A stretch of 64,000 bases of DNA. It comes from Doryteuthis pealeii. Its lineage: Eukaryota > Mollusca > Cephalopoda > Myopsida > Loliginidae. The notes under the pieces are model-generated. The model searched no databases, had not been told where the DNA came from, and saw only the letters and a list, made by a program, of their open reading frames with translations. Below, in pieces: positions 12,226-21,386 of the stretch. The stretch spans positions 17,645,128-17,709,127 of the forward strand of contig CM042181.1 in the NCBI GenBank assembly GCA_023376005.1. The letters are read 5' to 3'. Every line of letters begins with the position of its first letter. Position 1 is the stretch's first letter. Both the position numbers and the translations under genes were made by a program.

Positions 12226-12491
12226 CCTCTAAATGTGCTAATTCCATAATTTTTTTCAAGAGTCGTAATATAGACAGAACATTTCAATAGTAAATTCTCC
12301 CTACCACTCTTATTAAATGCATTGGAAATGATTGTTACTATACAGAAGTAAATTCTCCCTATCACGATGAATAATTCATATGATTCTTCGTATGATTCAC
12401 TACCATCTGTGTCCAGTTAAAATTAATAGAATTCTTCCATTTTTACTTATATTGATTTTAGTTGTATGGATTGGTTACATCATTGTTTTCC
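12226..12491. other. Interval with no recognisable gene
   Basis: AT-rich sequence between the minisatellite and M copy 2, with a stray minisatellite unit and a short local duplication of 'taaattctccct'. Nothing else seen. Confidence 0.5.
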
Positions 12492-13082
12492 GCCCTGTCT
12501 GCTAGGGCGTTAGAATACACCGACTGCACCTCTGCAGAGGGTAAGACTCCCCAATGGGGCCACCTGTTGGCTGTGGGTGGCGACCCGTGATTTAAGGATA
12601 GAACCCAGGTGGATGAGCAGTCCATGACATGCAACACTCCACTTAGGCCTTTACTGAGCTAGATGGACAGTCAGAGAGGCCCCCAATGATCAGTCAGCTG
12701 GTCACGTCAAGCCTAGCACCTATATGATTGCCCCAACCCTATTGCCCTTTATGGCAAGCCCCAACCCCTTTTTATCATATGGGTGCTAGAAGGCGGTGGT
12801 TCGGGTCTACATGACATATGGAACGATGTTAAACTCTATCTGATGTGAGGTTCAGGTTTTGGAGTTTGGGGAATGTGGAACACCCTTCATCACCATTGCT
12901 CCCTGGTCCACTCTGACCCGGAGTGGTATACCTGTTAGGTCCCATCTATGGGTTAAATAGAAAAATGTGTTTTATAAAAAAACATAGAGTATCCATTAAG
13001 AATGAATTTATTTCACAACTTTGTCGGCATTAAATGACCCACTGAGGTTGATATGCCGTTAAAACAAAAAACAAACCAAACC
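12492..13082 (+). mobile_element. M element copy 2, part of an inverted segmental duplication
   Basis: Starts 'gccctgtctgctagggcg' and ends with the hairpin tail and 'acaaaccaaacc'. The 3' flank 'taataatggcc' is the complement of the target site of M copy 3 (19,889-19,900), and the following 340 bp also match the flank of that copy. The two loci therefore share one insertion event. The 5' target duplication is absent, so the duplication breakpoint lies at or next to the M 5' end. Confidence 0.85.
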
Positions 13083-13430
13083 TAATAATGGCCTGCTAGC
13101 ATAGTTTGCTATTTAAAAGAATTGATTTAAAAAAGAAAGAATTTTCAATACCCAGGAAGAATGAAATAAAACAAAACGTGTTCAGCATAAAATCCCAACC
13201 AGGTTTGACATGTCGTAAAATCCAAGCAGCCAACCTAACTATTTTGGTTTTGCCATATTATATGCATCTAATGGTGAAGTTCCAATTTTGGAACTGTGGA
13301 GTTTTAAAAAATTTGACCACACACACACACACACAAAACGCCGCAAAAAAAATGTTTAATACCTATCAAGAATGAATAAAACAAAATGTCTTCAGCATAA
13401 GGGTTGACATGCCATAAAATCCAACATCAT
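13083..13430. repeat. Flank shared in inverted orientation with 19,560-19,900
   Basis: 'agaattgatttaaaaaagaa', 'tacccaggaagaatga' and 'gaacttcaccattagatgca'-type blocks appear here and, as reverse complement and in reverse order, at 19,640-19,900. Includes a short (AC)n run (13,319-13,335) opposite a G run at 19,697. With M copies 2 and 3 this gives an inverted duplication of about 0.95 kb. Confidence 0.8.
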
Positions 13431-14789
13431 TGTTTCTCACTTTTTTGCAAATAACCACCCAAAACATAGATCACCGAAGTTAAGCAGTGATGAGCCTGTT
13501 CAATGCTTAATTGGGTGACCACTTAAGCAACAGCAGGTACTGTAAACAACCTGAGTCCTTTGTTTATTAAAGATGACGGAAAGGGTTTATATACCATAAA
13601 CAACAAACAACCAAAAAGAATGTTTCTCACTATTAGAAAAAAATGAATGGCAAATAATGGGGTATCGTTATAACTTGATAAAATATAAAATGGAACCCAT
13701 TTTATGATCACATTCAATTTTCTTGTTTCTTGAGTACTGATTCCCAACAAGAATAATCGTAATCAAGTCACGCTGAAAGCACCGGTTCTCATCATGAGCC
13801 AGTTCAATACTAAGCAACAGCAGGTACTAGAAGAAGCCTAAGTCCTTTGTTTATCAAAAATGACTTGATTTGGTATTAAATGACCCAAAAAGTGTTGATA
13901 TGCCGTAAAACAAAACCAACCAATTTCATTGTATAAAGGTTTCACTAGAAAAATAATAGAAATTGAGCAGTGATGAGCCTGTTCAATCTTAATTGGGTGA
14001 CCACTTAAGCAACAGCTGGTACTGTAAGCAATCCGTTGTTTATCAAAATGACTTGATTCGGCATTAAATGACCTCAAAAAGGGTTAATATGCATGAAACA
14101 AAAAACCAACCATTTGATTGTATAATTTTCCACTAGGAACTAATAATAGAAATTAAGCAGAGATGAGCCTGTTCAATACTTAATTGGGTGACCACTTAAG
14201 CAACAGCAGGTACTGTAAGCAATCTGAGTCCTTTGTTTATCAAAATGACTTGATTGTTATTAAATGACCCAAAATGGTTTGATATGCCACAACAAGCATG
14301 TTTCTCATTGTTGCTTCATCTTTGATTCAAAAAAGGAGATGGCCAAATAATGGGGGATTAGTTTATAACTTGTTTAGAATAGAAAATGAAACCCCCATTT
14401 TATGATCACATTTATTTTCTTGTTTCTTAACTACTGATTACCAAAAAAGATGATCACGGTCAAGTCATGCTGAAAGCACTGGTTCCGCGCTAGAAGTTAA
14501 GCAGTGATGAGCCTGTTCAATACTTAATTGGGTGACCACTTAAACAACAGCAGGTACTGTCTCCACCTGAGTTCTTTGTTTATCAAAAATGACTTGATTT
14601 GGCATTAAATGACCCAAAATTTGTTGATATGCCACAAAACCAATCAACAAGCATGTTTCTCACTGTTGCTTTCATCTTCAATTAGAAAAAGAGAATGGCC
14701 AAATAATGGGGGATCAGTTATAACAAGAATGATTACAGTCTCAAGTCAGCTGAAAGTACTGGTTCCTGCTAGATCATAAGTTAAGTAAC

Positions 14790-14885
14790 AATGACCTGTC
14801 AGGATTGAACCTGGAATCCAGAGATAACTGTCACTAAGAACTGTCTTAACCTAACTACCTTATCCACTAGGCCATGAGTCCGAGA
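14790..14885 (-). mobile_element. SINE D: tRNA-like head, minus strand
   Basis: Minus strand reads 'ggactcatggcctagtggat' with 'aaggtagttagg' (A box) and 'ccaggttcaatcctgacagg' (B box), spaced as in a tRNA gene with a long variable region. A second copy at 33,796-33,872 has the same tRNA-like segment. Both sit immediately left of a hammerhead-type F1 element on the plus strand. Confidence 0.6.
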
Positions 14886-14902
14886 AGGTTCCAAGTCGAC
14901 AA

Positions 14903-14999
14903 AAAATACTGAAGAAGGCTGGAGGGCATATCGGCTGAAACATTGAACAGATAACAATGAAGATGAGGACAATAGTCCAAATAACGCAGATAATACAAT
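14903..14999 (+). mobile_element. F1 hammerhead element copy 1
   Basis: Contains CTGAAGA (14,909-14,915), then 'aggctggagggcatatcggc' and TGAAAC. Matches the hammerhead order CUGANGA - stem II - GAAA, with stem II GGC/GCT and a mutated short stem III (ACATT). Followed by the family-specific 'aacaatgaagatgaggaca' and 'atagtccaaataacgcag'. Related copies are at 30.0, 33.9, 40.4, 49.5-49.8 and 58.7 kb. Such motifs are known from Penelope-like retroelement termini. Confidence 0.65.
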
Positions 15000-15261
15000 T
15001 TTTAATTTTTGTCAAGCATATTTTCATAAACAATACGATACAAACAGATAGGACTAAAGTCCTATAGAAATAAGAAAGAGTTCATGAAGAATTTAGTTAA
15101 ACAGCAGGTAATGTAAGCAACCTGGGTCCTTTGTTTATCATCATAGAAAAAAGAGAGAATGACCAAATAATGGGGGATCAGTTTATAACTTATCAAAAAG
15201 AAAATGGAACCCTGACTTTACGATCCCATCCTTTTTTCCTTTTCTTAAGTACTGGTTCCTA

Positions 15262-15382
15262 GCAAGAATGATTACAGTTAAAAAGCACCCGTTCTCAGCT
15301 AGATCACTGAAGTTAAGCAACGATGAGTCTGTTCAATACTTAATTGGGTGACCACTTAAGTAGTATTGCAAACAACCTGAGT
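15262..15382 (+). pseudogene. Most complete 5S rRNA-like sequence
   Basis: Reads from 'gattacagttaaaaagcacc' (5S 5' region) through 'agatcactgaagttaagcaa' to 'attgggtgaccacttaa', about 120 nt, the length of 5S rRNA. The 3' end is altered ('gtagtattgcaaac' where others have 'caacagcaggtactgtaaac'). It is the only unit here with both 5' and 3' 5S portions in near-normal spacing. Likely a SINE head rather than a gene. Confidence 0.6.
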
Positions 15383-15421
15383 CCTTTGTTCATTAAAATG
15401 ACTTGATTTGGTATTAAATAA

Positions 15422-15424
<3 letters not shown>

Positions 15425-15475
<51 letters not shown>

Positions 15476-15585
15476 GTGAAGTGTAGAAGCGATAGAATAA
15501 AGGAAAGGTGAGAGTGTATCAGAGAGAGAGAGAGAGAGAGAGAATGAGAAGGAAAGAGAGAGAGAGAGAAGAGACTTAGATTAGA
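15425..15585. repeat. (GA)n microsatellite, interrupted
   Basis: Pure AG dinucleotides at 15,425-15,472, then two further runs separated by about 45-20 bases of GA-rich sequence. Confidence 0.95.
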
Positions 15586-15599
15586 GAGGAGATGGTCCT

Positions 15600-15947
15600 A
15601 CTTGATTCATTACTTGATAACTTCACTTACTGTTAACTGGTAATTTCTGCTTCGGTCGGCCATTTTCTTGTCTAGTTGACTTCTTTCATCTGGCTGGTTT
15701 TCTTCTTCTGTTCTGAACTGGGCATTGCTTGTTTTTACATTTAATAAAATAATAAGACTTGGTTTTACTTGATCAAGCTTTATTATTTATGAGCCCATGA
15801 ACTAATTAGTGGCACTGCAGGGATTGAGATTGGACCCCGGAGAGAATACAATCACGTCTTTCTCCTTCCAAAGCTAGTTCAACTCTAATTCTAACTATCA
15901 TGTGTCTGAGTTGCATACTGACGTTTTCACCGTACCAAATCATGTAA
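15600..15947 (+). mobile_element. LTR-like or U3/R-like sequence, uncertain
   Basis: 'aataaaataataagacttgg' with 'ttttacttgatcaagctttatt' resembles the polyadenylation and R region of the LTR-like block immediately downstream ('taataaacacaagacttcg'). 'agtggcactgcagggattga' could be a primer-binding region. No matching second copy is in the window, so the call rests on resemblance only. Confidence 0.3.
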
Positions 15948-16438
15948 TGTTGTATATCCTTTTCTTACTTCTTACTCTAGTCGTCTTTTCTTCTGGCCGG
16001 CTTTGCTATTCGATCGTCTATCATCTTGGTCTGGTCTAGCGTCTGGTGTTGACTTTCTTGGCCTTGGGTCTGGTCCACTATGGGGATTCCTTGTTATCAG
16101 AAGCCCTGTGTCATTGTTAGTTTTTAGGTAATAAACACAAGACTTCGATTTACATTGTGTTACTTTATTTGTAAATCCCCAAACCAGACATCTGCGCAGA
16201 TGACAGGATGCGCATAGAAATGCGACTTACACCTTCGAGCTCCTACCTGCTAACTGACTTAAACTTACTATATCCTTAAACTGGAAGACAGGGTCTTCCA
16301 TGCCTTCTGGTTCTCACATCAGCAAGGCAAGGTGAGAGGGAGGTCAAGCGCTGTCACTCACCCTCAAGGCCATCAGCTGCACTAATATGATTTCTACACT
16401 ATTGTCATAATCATTACGTATCTAATAATTATGTTATA
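15948..16438 (+). mobile_element. LTR-like repeat copy 1
   Basis: Begins TGTTGTATATCC and shares a colinear 0.48-kb sequence with 17,501-17,975 and 51,744-52,242. Shared blocks are 'ttcttacttcttactc', 'cagaagccctgtgtcattg', a polyadenylation-like 'ggtaataaacacaagacttcg', 'ccagacatctgcgcag', 'ccttaaaccggaag' and 'tctaataattatgt'. The order promoter-like, AATAAA, short downstream part fits an LTR. The 3' end is interrupted by a Helitron at 16,439. Confidence 0.65.
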
Positions 16439-17078
16439 CTAGTAATATATGCACCCTCCGGGTGCAAGTATTTGAATTTTAATATAATAAAATATTGTAT
16501 TAAATTAGAAAGGCTAATGAAACTAATTAAGAATACAGATAAAAAGATTTGAAACAGAGGGGGTATAATAAAGATTTGAAACAGAGGGACTATAATAAAA
16601 AATAGAACAACTGAACTTACTCTTTCATCACTCTCGTCTTTCATTGTTATTTTTTCTAATTTAAGAGGAAGTAAAAATAAAATGACAGTTATTTTATCTT
16701 GTTAATGGATTTCATTTAAGATTCATTGAAGAGACTTTTTCTTATATTCATTAAAATACAACCAAACAGTTAGAAATCAATAATACTAAGGCACATATTT
16801 ATTAAATTCGAGTTTTTAATATTAATATGCAAATTAGCCTTCCCATTCACACTGTAAACCGCTATTTTTGTTTGTATATATAAATATAATTGCATGTTGT
16901 CAGTATGTAGACATAGTTAACAGTATTAATAATGTAAGAAAATTTTATTAATAATTGAGGTTTAGATAAAAAATAAAATCATGGAGAATGTGATGTCAAT
17001 AACTAAGAGAATTGTGACTTGAGTAGGAATATAGTTTCGGTTACAGACAGAAAAACACACAATCTCCATTATATAAGA
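16439..17078 (-). mobile_element. Non-autonomous Helitron copy 1
   Basis: On the minus strand it starts TC(TTATATAATGGAGATTG), contains 'tgtgtttttctgtctgtaac', and ends with the hairpin GCACCCGGAGGGTGC followed by 10-11 AT-rich bases and CTAG. It lies between a 5' A and a 3' T. TC start, 3' hairpin, CTRR end and A^T target without target duplication define Helitrons. No Rep-helicase coding is present at 640 bp, so it is non-autonomous. Confidence 0.9.
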
Positions 17079-17500
17079 TCTGTCATGGCTTGTAAAAATC
17101 GCACGCCTCTAAAGGTCAATGGTATATCCCAGACAGTCTCTGGTAGTTTTCCATGGACTCCCTGATTCTAAATTGATATAAGAGGTTCACAGAGTGTTAA
17201 CTCTGGTTCTTATAAAGCATTAGGTTACTTAAAGGATAAGTACGCAATGCGGAATACTTCAGTTAGGAAAACAACAAGCGCATTAGTTACATTTATATAA
17301 CTTTTATTATAACATATATAGGGAAACGAAATTCCCCAGGCTATATAATGTCACAAGTGTCCAAACATACATAGAAGTGTTAATAGACAAAATAGATGGA
17401 AACCACTTACTGTAAGTGTAACGTAGCGGCGGCGTCACAGTACCAAATAGATATATGTTACGTAGTGCCTTTTCTTTGACGGCATTAAATATCTATACAT
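17079..17500. other. Low-copy sequence between LTR-like copies
   Basis: About 420 bp without similarity elsewhere in the window. If the two flanking LTR-like blocks belong to one element, this is its internal region, which would then be too short to encode anything (a TRIM-like structure). Before both LTR-like blocks there is a similar 'accaaat' context, which hints that the repeated unit may start further upstream than I drew it. Confidence 0.35.
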
Positions 17501-17975
17501 TGTATACTTCTTACGTCTTACTCTGGTCTATTCTTCCGGCCGTCTTCTGATCGTCTATCATCTATCTTCTATCTTGGTCTGGTCTTGTCGTGGTGTTTCT
17601 TGGGGACTCCGGGTCTTTGTCGGGGATCATTTCTTATCAGAAGCCTTGTGTCATTGTTAGCTTTTAGTAATAACAACAAGACTTTGATTTACTTTTGATG
17701 TTACTTTATTCCAGATTCCCAGACCAGACAATCACGCAGTGAGCTCACATCTTGCTAGCTTCGCTTCTAAGTTCTAACTCTCCAAGTGACTAACTGAGTA
17801 TCCTTAAACCGGAAGGGCTTCTATTGACTTCCGTTCTCACGATTCTATCCCCAGAAAGCAAGGTGAGAGTGAGGTCAAGCATTGTCACTCACTCTCAAGG
17901 CTATCAGCTGTACTGATCGCCATAAGGATTTCTATACTACCTTAAAAAGATATTAGGGATCCATAATTATGTAAC
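17501..17975 (+). mobile_element. LTR-like repeat copy 2
   Basis: Colinear with copy 1 and with 51,744-52,242, starting at 'tgtatacttcttacg' and ending 'ataattatgtaaca'. The CA end pairs with the TG start as in LTRs. Same polarity as copy 1, 1.06 kb apart edge to edge, with a Helitron in between. Confidence 0.6.
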
Positions 17976-18265
17976 ATAAGTAAAGTCTGTAACGTCTGGC
18001 ATGCACCATAGGTGTCTGCTAGAGAGAGGTGACAAGCATGTCCGCACTTGTTCAGTAGCTTCGGCCAAAAAGAGGGTTCTCTTCTTGGGTTCCTGTGTCA
18101 CGTGACCAAAAAAGGGTCTCCTGACGCAGGAGATTACCCAAAACTCTCAGACAAGGGAGACTGCTCTTACATTGACAAACCTCAACTTAAATTCTTAGCT
18201 ACCGGGTCTGTTCACAATTCGTGACTTCTCATAAAACATAACCAACCAACCAACCAACCAATCAA
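17976..18265. other. Low-copy interval ending in a (CCAA)n run
   Basis: No family resemblance seen. It ends in a (CCAA)n run at 18,241-18,261, the complement of the TTGG-rich lead-in of the adjacent hairpin array. Confidence 0.4.
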
Positions 18266-18334
18266 AAAATATTTTTGAATATTCGTCCATTTTTGGATTT
18301 AAAAAAAAATGTTTATGTAATGGTTAGCAAACTA

Positions 18335-18712
18335 TGGTTGGCTGGTTTGTTGGTTGGATTTTATAGCATGTCAACCCTTGTTGGGTTATTTTATGCCAAA
18401 GTATACAAAGCTCTTAAGGTTTGGTTGGTTGGTTGGATTTTATGGCATGTCAACCCTTGTTGGGTTATTTTATGCCAAAGTATACAAGGCTCTTAGGTTT
18501 GGTTGGTTGGTTGGATTTTACGGCATGTCAACTCTTGTTGGGTTATTTTATGCCAAAGTATACAAAACTCTTAGGTTTGGTTGGTAGGTAGGTTGGATTT
18601 TACGGCATGTCAACCCTTATTGGGTTATTTTATGCAGAAGTATATAAAGCTCTAAGGTTTGGTTGGTTGGTTGGATTTTACGGCATGTCAACCATTGTTA
18701 GGTTATTTTATG
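18335..18712 (-). repeat. Tandem array of hairpin-tail units, period about 83 bp
   Basis: Five units. Each contains 'ggttggttggattttacggc', then 'atgtcaacccttgttgggtt' and 'attttatgcc', and then 'aagtatacaaagctctta'. Within each unit GGCAT pairs with ATGCC and AACCC with GGGTT, giving a short hairpin. The unit is the 3' tail of M, the 5S-derived SINEs and a LINE (see 45,612). The overlapping 73-77-codon frames are products of the repeat. Confidence 0.9.
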
Positions 18713-18718
18713 CTGGTT

Positions 18719-19235
18719 GGAGGTGCGTGGTCTGATGGTTATAGTTGTAGGAAATGGACTCGAAATCCTAGACGGAGCTACAGTTCAGATAGTGCTAATA
18801 CCCTTGGGAAAGGTAAGAATCCAACTACTCTCCCTCCAGCTATGGGTAAATAGTAGGGCAGACTGGGCTCTTTAACCTTGGTTAGGCAACCAGTCAAGGA
18901 GAAGGACAACTCTGAATTCAAACCTGTTAAACTCTGCTTGGGGTGGTCACTACTAGAATAGGTTCAGTCCTAATTAGTGATCTATTTCACTGGGCTCTTT
19001 AACCTTGGTTAGGCAACCAGTCTAAGAGAAGGAAAACTGAATACAAACCTCTTAAATCTCTAAGTGGGGTGGTCACTACTAGAATAGGCTCAGACCTACT
19101 TAGTGATCTATTTCACTGCATTCTTAAACCTTGGTTAGGCAACCAGTCAAGGAGAAGGACAACTCTGAATTCAAACCTGGTCACTACTAGAATAGGCTCA
19201 GTTCTAATTAGTGATCTATTTCACTAATTTTAATT
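18719..19235 (+). mobile_element. SINE A with a three-unit tail
   Basis: Head 'ggaggtgcgtggtctgatgg' with 'ttatagttgtagg' at 18,719 (A box), a damaged B-box region 'cgaaatcctagacg', then 'ctatgggtaaatagtagggc'. Tail units start at about 18,866, 18,993 and 19,118, a 126-bp period, each matching the satellite unit at 3.5-10.5 kb in inverse orientation. This is an intermediate between the single partial tail (39,721) and the large array. Confidence 0.9.
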
Positions 19236-19261
19236 TTTTTTTTCTATGCTGAACATGTTTT

Positions 19262-19665
19262 GTTTTATTCATTCTTGGTGGTTGGTTGGATTTTATGGCA
19301 TGTCAACCCTTGTTGGGTTATTTTATGCTAAAGACATTTTATTTTATTCATTCTTGGTGGTTGGTTGGATTTTATGGCATGTCAACCCTTGTTGGGTTAT
19401 TTTATGCCAAAGACATTTTTTTTTATTCATTCTTGGTGGTTGGTTGGATTTTATGGAATGTCAACCCTTGTTGGGTTATTTTGTGCCAAAGATGTTTTGT
19501 TTTATTCATTCTTGGTGGTTGGTTGGATGTTATGGCATGTCAACCCTAATTGGGTTATTTTATGTCAAAGACATTTTGTTTTATTCATTCTTGGTGGTTG
19601 GTTGGATTTTACGGCATGTCAACCCTTGTTGGGTTATTTTATGCTGAACACGTTTTGTTTCATTC
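19262..19665 (-). repeat. Second tandem array of hairpin-tail units, period 79 bp
   Basis: Five units of 'ttattcattcttggtggttg' plus 'gttggattttatggcatgtc', 'aacccttgttgggttatttt' and 'atgccaaagaca'. They carry the same hairpin as the array at 18.3 kb but a different spacer. Overlapping frames of 87-133 codons arise because 79 is not a multiple of three, so all three frames are translated repeats, not genes. Confidence 0.9.
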
Positions 19666-19900
19666 ATTCTTGATGGGTATTGAACTTTTTTTTTGCGGGG
19701 GGGGGGGTGTCAAATTTTAAAAAACTCCACAGTTCCAAAATTGGAACTTCAACATTAGATGCATATATATGGCAAAACTAAAATAAGTTATTTTATGCTG
19801 AACATGTTTTGTTTTATTCATTCTTCCTGGGTATTGAAAATTCTTTCTTTTTTAAATCAATTCTTTTAAATAGAAAACTATGGTAGCAGGCCATTATTAG
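19560..19900. repeat. Inverted-duplication partner of 13,083-13,430
   Basis: Matches the sequence right of M copy 2 as reverse complement, up to and including the target site GGCCATTATTAG. A G run at 19,697-19,707 is the counterpart of the (AC)n run near 13,319, so the two arms have diverged there. Confidence 0.8.
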
Positions 19901-20512
19901 GTTTGGTTTGTTTTGTTTTACGGCATATCAACCTCAGTGGGTCATTTAATGCCGACGAAGTTGTGAAATAAATTCATTCTTAATGCATAATACAATTTCG
20001 TTTATAAACTCATGTTTTCTATTCAACCCATAGATGGGACCCTAACAGGTACTACCAGTCCAGGTCAGAGTGGACCAGGAAGCAATGGTGATGAAGGGGT
20101 GCTCCACATTCCCCAAACCTCCAAAACTGGAACCTCACCATCAGATAGAGTTTAACATCATTCCCAGGATATGTAGACCCTCAGTCACCGCCTTCTAGCA
20201 CTCATATGATAAAAAGGGGTTGGGGGTTGCCATAAGGACAATAGGGTTGGGACAATCATATAGGTGCTAGGGTTTGACGTGACCAGCCGATTGATCGGAG
20301 GGGGCCTCTCCGACCGCCCGTCTAGGCAAAGATAGGGCCAAAGTGGAGTATTGCAAGTCATGGACTGCTCATCCACCTGGGCTCTATCCTCAAGCATCAC
20401 GGGTTGCCACCCACGGCCAACAGGTGGCCCCATAGGAGGAGTCTTACCCCTCTGCAGAGGTGCAGTCGGTGCATTTTAATGCCCCAGCCGACAGGGCAGA
20501 GGCCATTATTAG
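19889..20512 (-). mobile_element. M element copy 3, 600 bp with 12-bp target-site duplication
   Basis: Body 19,901-20,500 between GGCCATTATTAG at 19,889-19,900 and 20,501-20,512. Complete from the head 'gccctgtcggctggggc' (minus strand) to the hairpin tail and 'acaaaccaaacc'. Open frame 20,185-20,433 (82 codons) corresponds to those at 793-1,068, 26,783-27,022 and 59,782-60,033. Confidence 0.9.
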
Positions 20513-20585
20513 TGAGTTTGTTTCTCATTGGGTGCTCAATACTTCTGACCTTGTGTCTGACTAAGTTAAGCTCAGTAAATGACTT
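20512..20585 (+). mobile_element. SINE C fragment
   Basis: 'tagtgagtttgtttctcatt' followed by 'gggtgctcaat', 'accttgtgtc' and 'agttaagctcagtaaatgac' is the plus-sense counterpart of the SINE C body seen on the minus strand at 20,779-21,076. The tRNA-like 5' half is missing. Confidence 0.55.
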
Positions 20586-20667
20586 GACAATCTAAAATAA
20601 ATTAAAAAAATGTAAAGACGTTATTATTTTTTATTTTATTTGTTTTCTATAGATAACTCCAGATAGA

Positions 20668-20705
20668 TAATCTCAACCCTAACCCCAACCCTAACCCTCA
20701 CCCCC
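20668..20705. repeat. Short interstitial telomere-like tract
   Basis: 'aaccctaaccccaaccctaa' with 'ccctcacc' is a degenerate (CCCTAA)n run of about 35 bp. Too short and too internal to be a telomere. Confidence 0.7.
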
Positions 20706-20778
20706 CATTGATTTCATACACCCACCAATTTTTTTTCATGTTTATTTTTCACATGGAATTAAAGTCTCTTTGGGGAGT

Positions 20779-20932
20779 GGTTAGTAGCAATTGCACTCAG
20801 TGGTTCTTTACTAATCTTTGCTTAGTTGTGGCACAAGGCTGGGTGTACGGGGCACCCAGTGAGAATCAAACTCACTAGTAATGCTCTGTCCAGTCTAGCT
20901 TGCTAACAATTACACCATGAGAGGTGCCCAAA
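20779..20932 (-). mobile_element. SINE C copy 2 (tRNA-like head)
   Basis: On the minus strand: 'gggcacctctcatggtgtaa' with 'ttgttagcaagctag' (A box), 'agtgagtttgattctcactg' (B-box region GTTTGATTC) and 'ccttgtgccacaactaagca'. The A-B box spacing fits a tRNA-derived Pol III promoter. The region beyond is diverged. Confidence 0.7.
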
Positions 20933-20954
20933 ATATAATATAATAATATAGTTA

Positions 20955-21077
20955 TTTATTAAGCTTAGCTTAGATGTGGCACAAGGCCAGTAGTATGAGG
21001 CGCTCAATGAGAATCGAACTCACAATCAATGGTCTTCTAATCTAGCTCGCTAACCATTACACCTTCAGGCGCCCACT
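20955..21077 (-). mobile_element. SINE C copy 3
   Basis: Minus strand 'gggcgcctgaaggtgtaatg' with 'gttagcgagctag' (A box) and 'gtgagttcgattctcattga' (B box, closest to consensus of the copies), then 'ggccttgtgccacatctaag'. It lies 50-130 bp upstream of the CRE-containing promoter of the 21.2-kb exon. Confidence 0.75.
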
Positions 21078-21129
21078 CTTGGTCTATATAGCTCTACGTC
21101 AAGAGCCCCTAATTGCTTTAAAGGTTAAC

Positions 21130-21217
21130 AAATTTCAACTTGCCGCCATATGACGTCATAGCATAGAGAAATTGTCAGTTTCTGCGGGACTCGTCAGCCG
21201 CCACCAATAAAATTAAG
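21130..21217 (+). promoter_or_regulatory. Probable promoter and 5' UTR with a consensus CRE
   Basis: A full palindromic cAMP-response element TGACGTCA lies at 21,151-21,158, 67 bp before the ATG, in a short GC-richer, CpG-containing stretch that contrasts with the AT-rich surroundings. There is no TATA box at a sensible distance, consistent with a CRE-type TATA-less promoter. The leader 'gccgccaccaataaaattaag' precedes the start codon. Confidence 0.5.
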
Positions 21218-21386
21218 ATGGCGACGTCCATAGAAAATTCGTCTAGTGATAGTGACGTACTGAAACAAATTGGCTCTGCCGTTGGGCAGCCCTCGCCAAT
21301 GTCGCAATCTAACAGCGGTGCAAGTTCCGAGGATCCACCAGCAGTGTCACCATTGTATGCACCTTGGAGAAGACTGCGGTATGAAA
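21218..21386 (+). CDS. Probable first coding exon of a host gene, product not recognised
   Basis: The start context is AAGATGGCGACG, typical of animal genes with an ATGGCG start. The frame encodes 56 residues rich in Ser, Pro and acidic residues: MATSIENSSSDSD at the start and PLYAPWRRLRYE at the end, looking like a disordered cytosolic N-terminus followed by a conserved-looking basic/aromatic segment. It ends at a strong donor, AAA|GTAAGT (21,387-21,392), leaving phase 1. Past the donor the frame turns into Lys-rich translation of A runs and stops at 21,562, as expected for intron sequence. The CRE 67 bp upstream supports a gene start. I do not recognise the family. The sequence is not repeated in the window, unlike almost everything around it. 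A candidate next exon in the matching phase lies at 60,425. Confidence 0.55.

Larger units (their letters stand above)
13450..15395 (+). repeat. Cluster of at least eight 5S rRNA-derived SINE copies or fragments
   Basis: Repeated blocks read 'gatcaccgaagttaagcag', 'gatgagcctgttcaat', 'cttaattgggtgaccact' and 'caacagcaggtactgtaa'. These match the conserved middle and 3' part of eukaryotic 5S rRNA (AAGTTAAGCA..., GGGTGACC, GGTGCTGTA). Heads near 13,460, 13,760, 13,960, 14,150, 14,457, 14,735, 15,100 and 15,262; several are deleted. The 3' part of a unit is 'cctgagtcctttgtttatca' followed by the hairpin tail (e.g. 13,862-13,915). A 5S head plus LINE-like tail is the layout of SINE3-type elements. 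Sequence divergence and deletions argue against functional 5S genes. Confidence 0.85.

Noticed and set aside
13450..15395. Functional 5S rRNA genes
   Set aside because: Units are deleted, diverged and joined to a LINE-type tail.
18275..19673. Overlapping frames of 73-133 codons with WLDFMACQP-like repeats
   Set aside because: All three frames of a tandem non-coding hairpin unit are open, so this is repeat translation.
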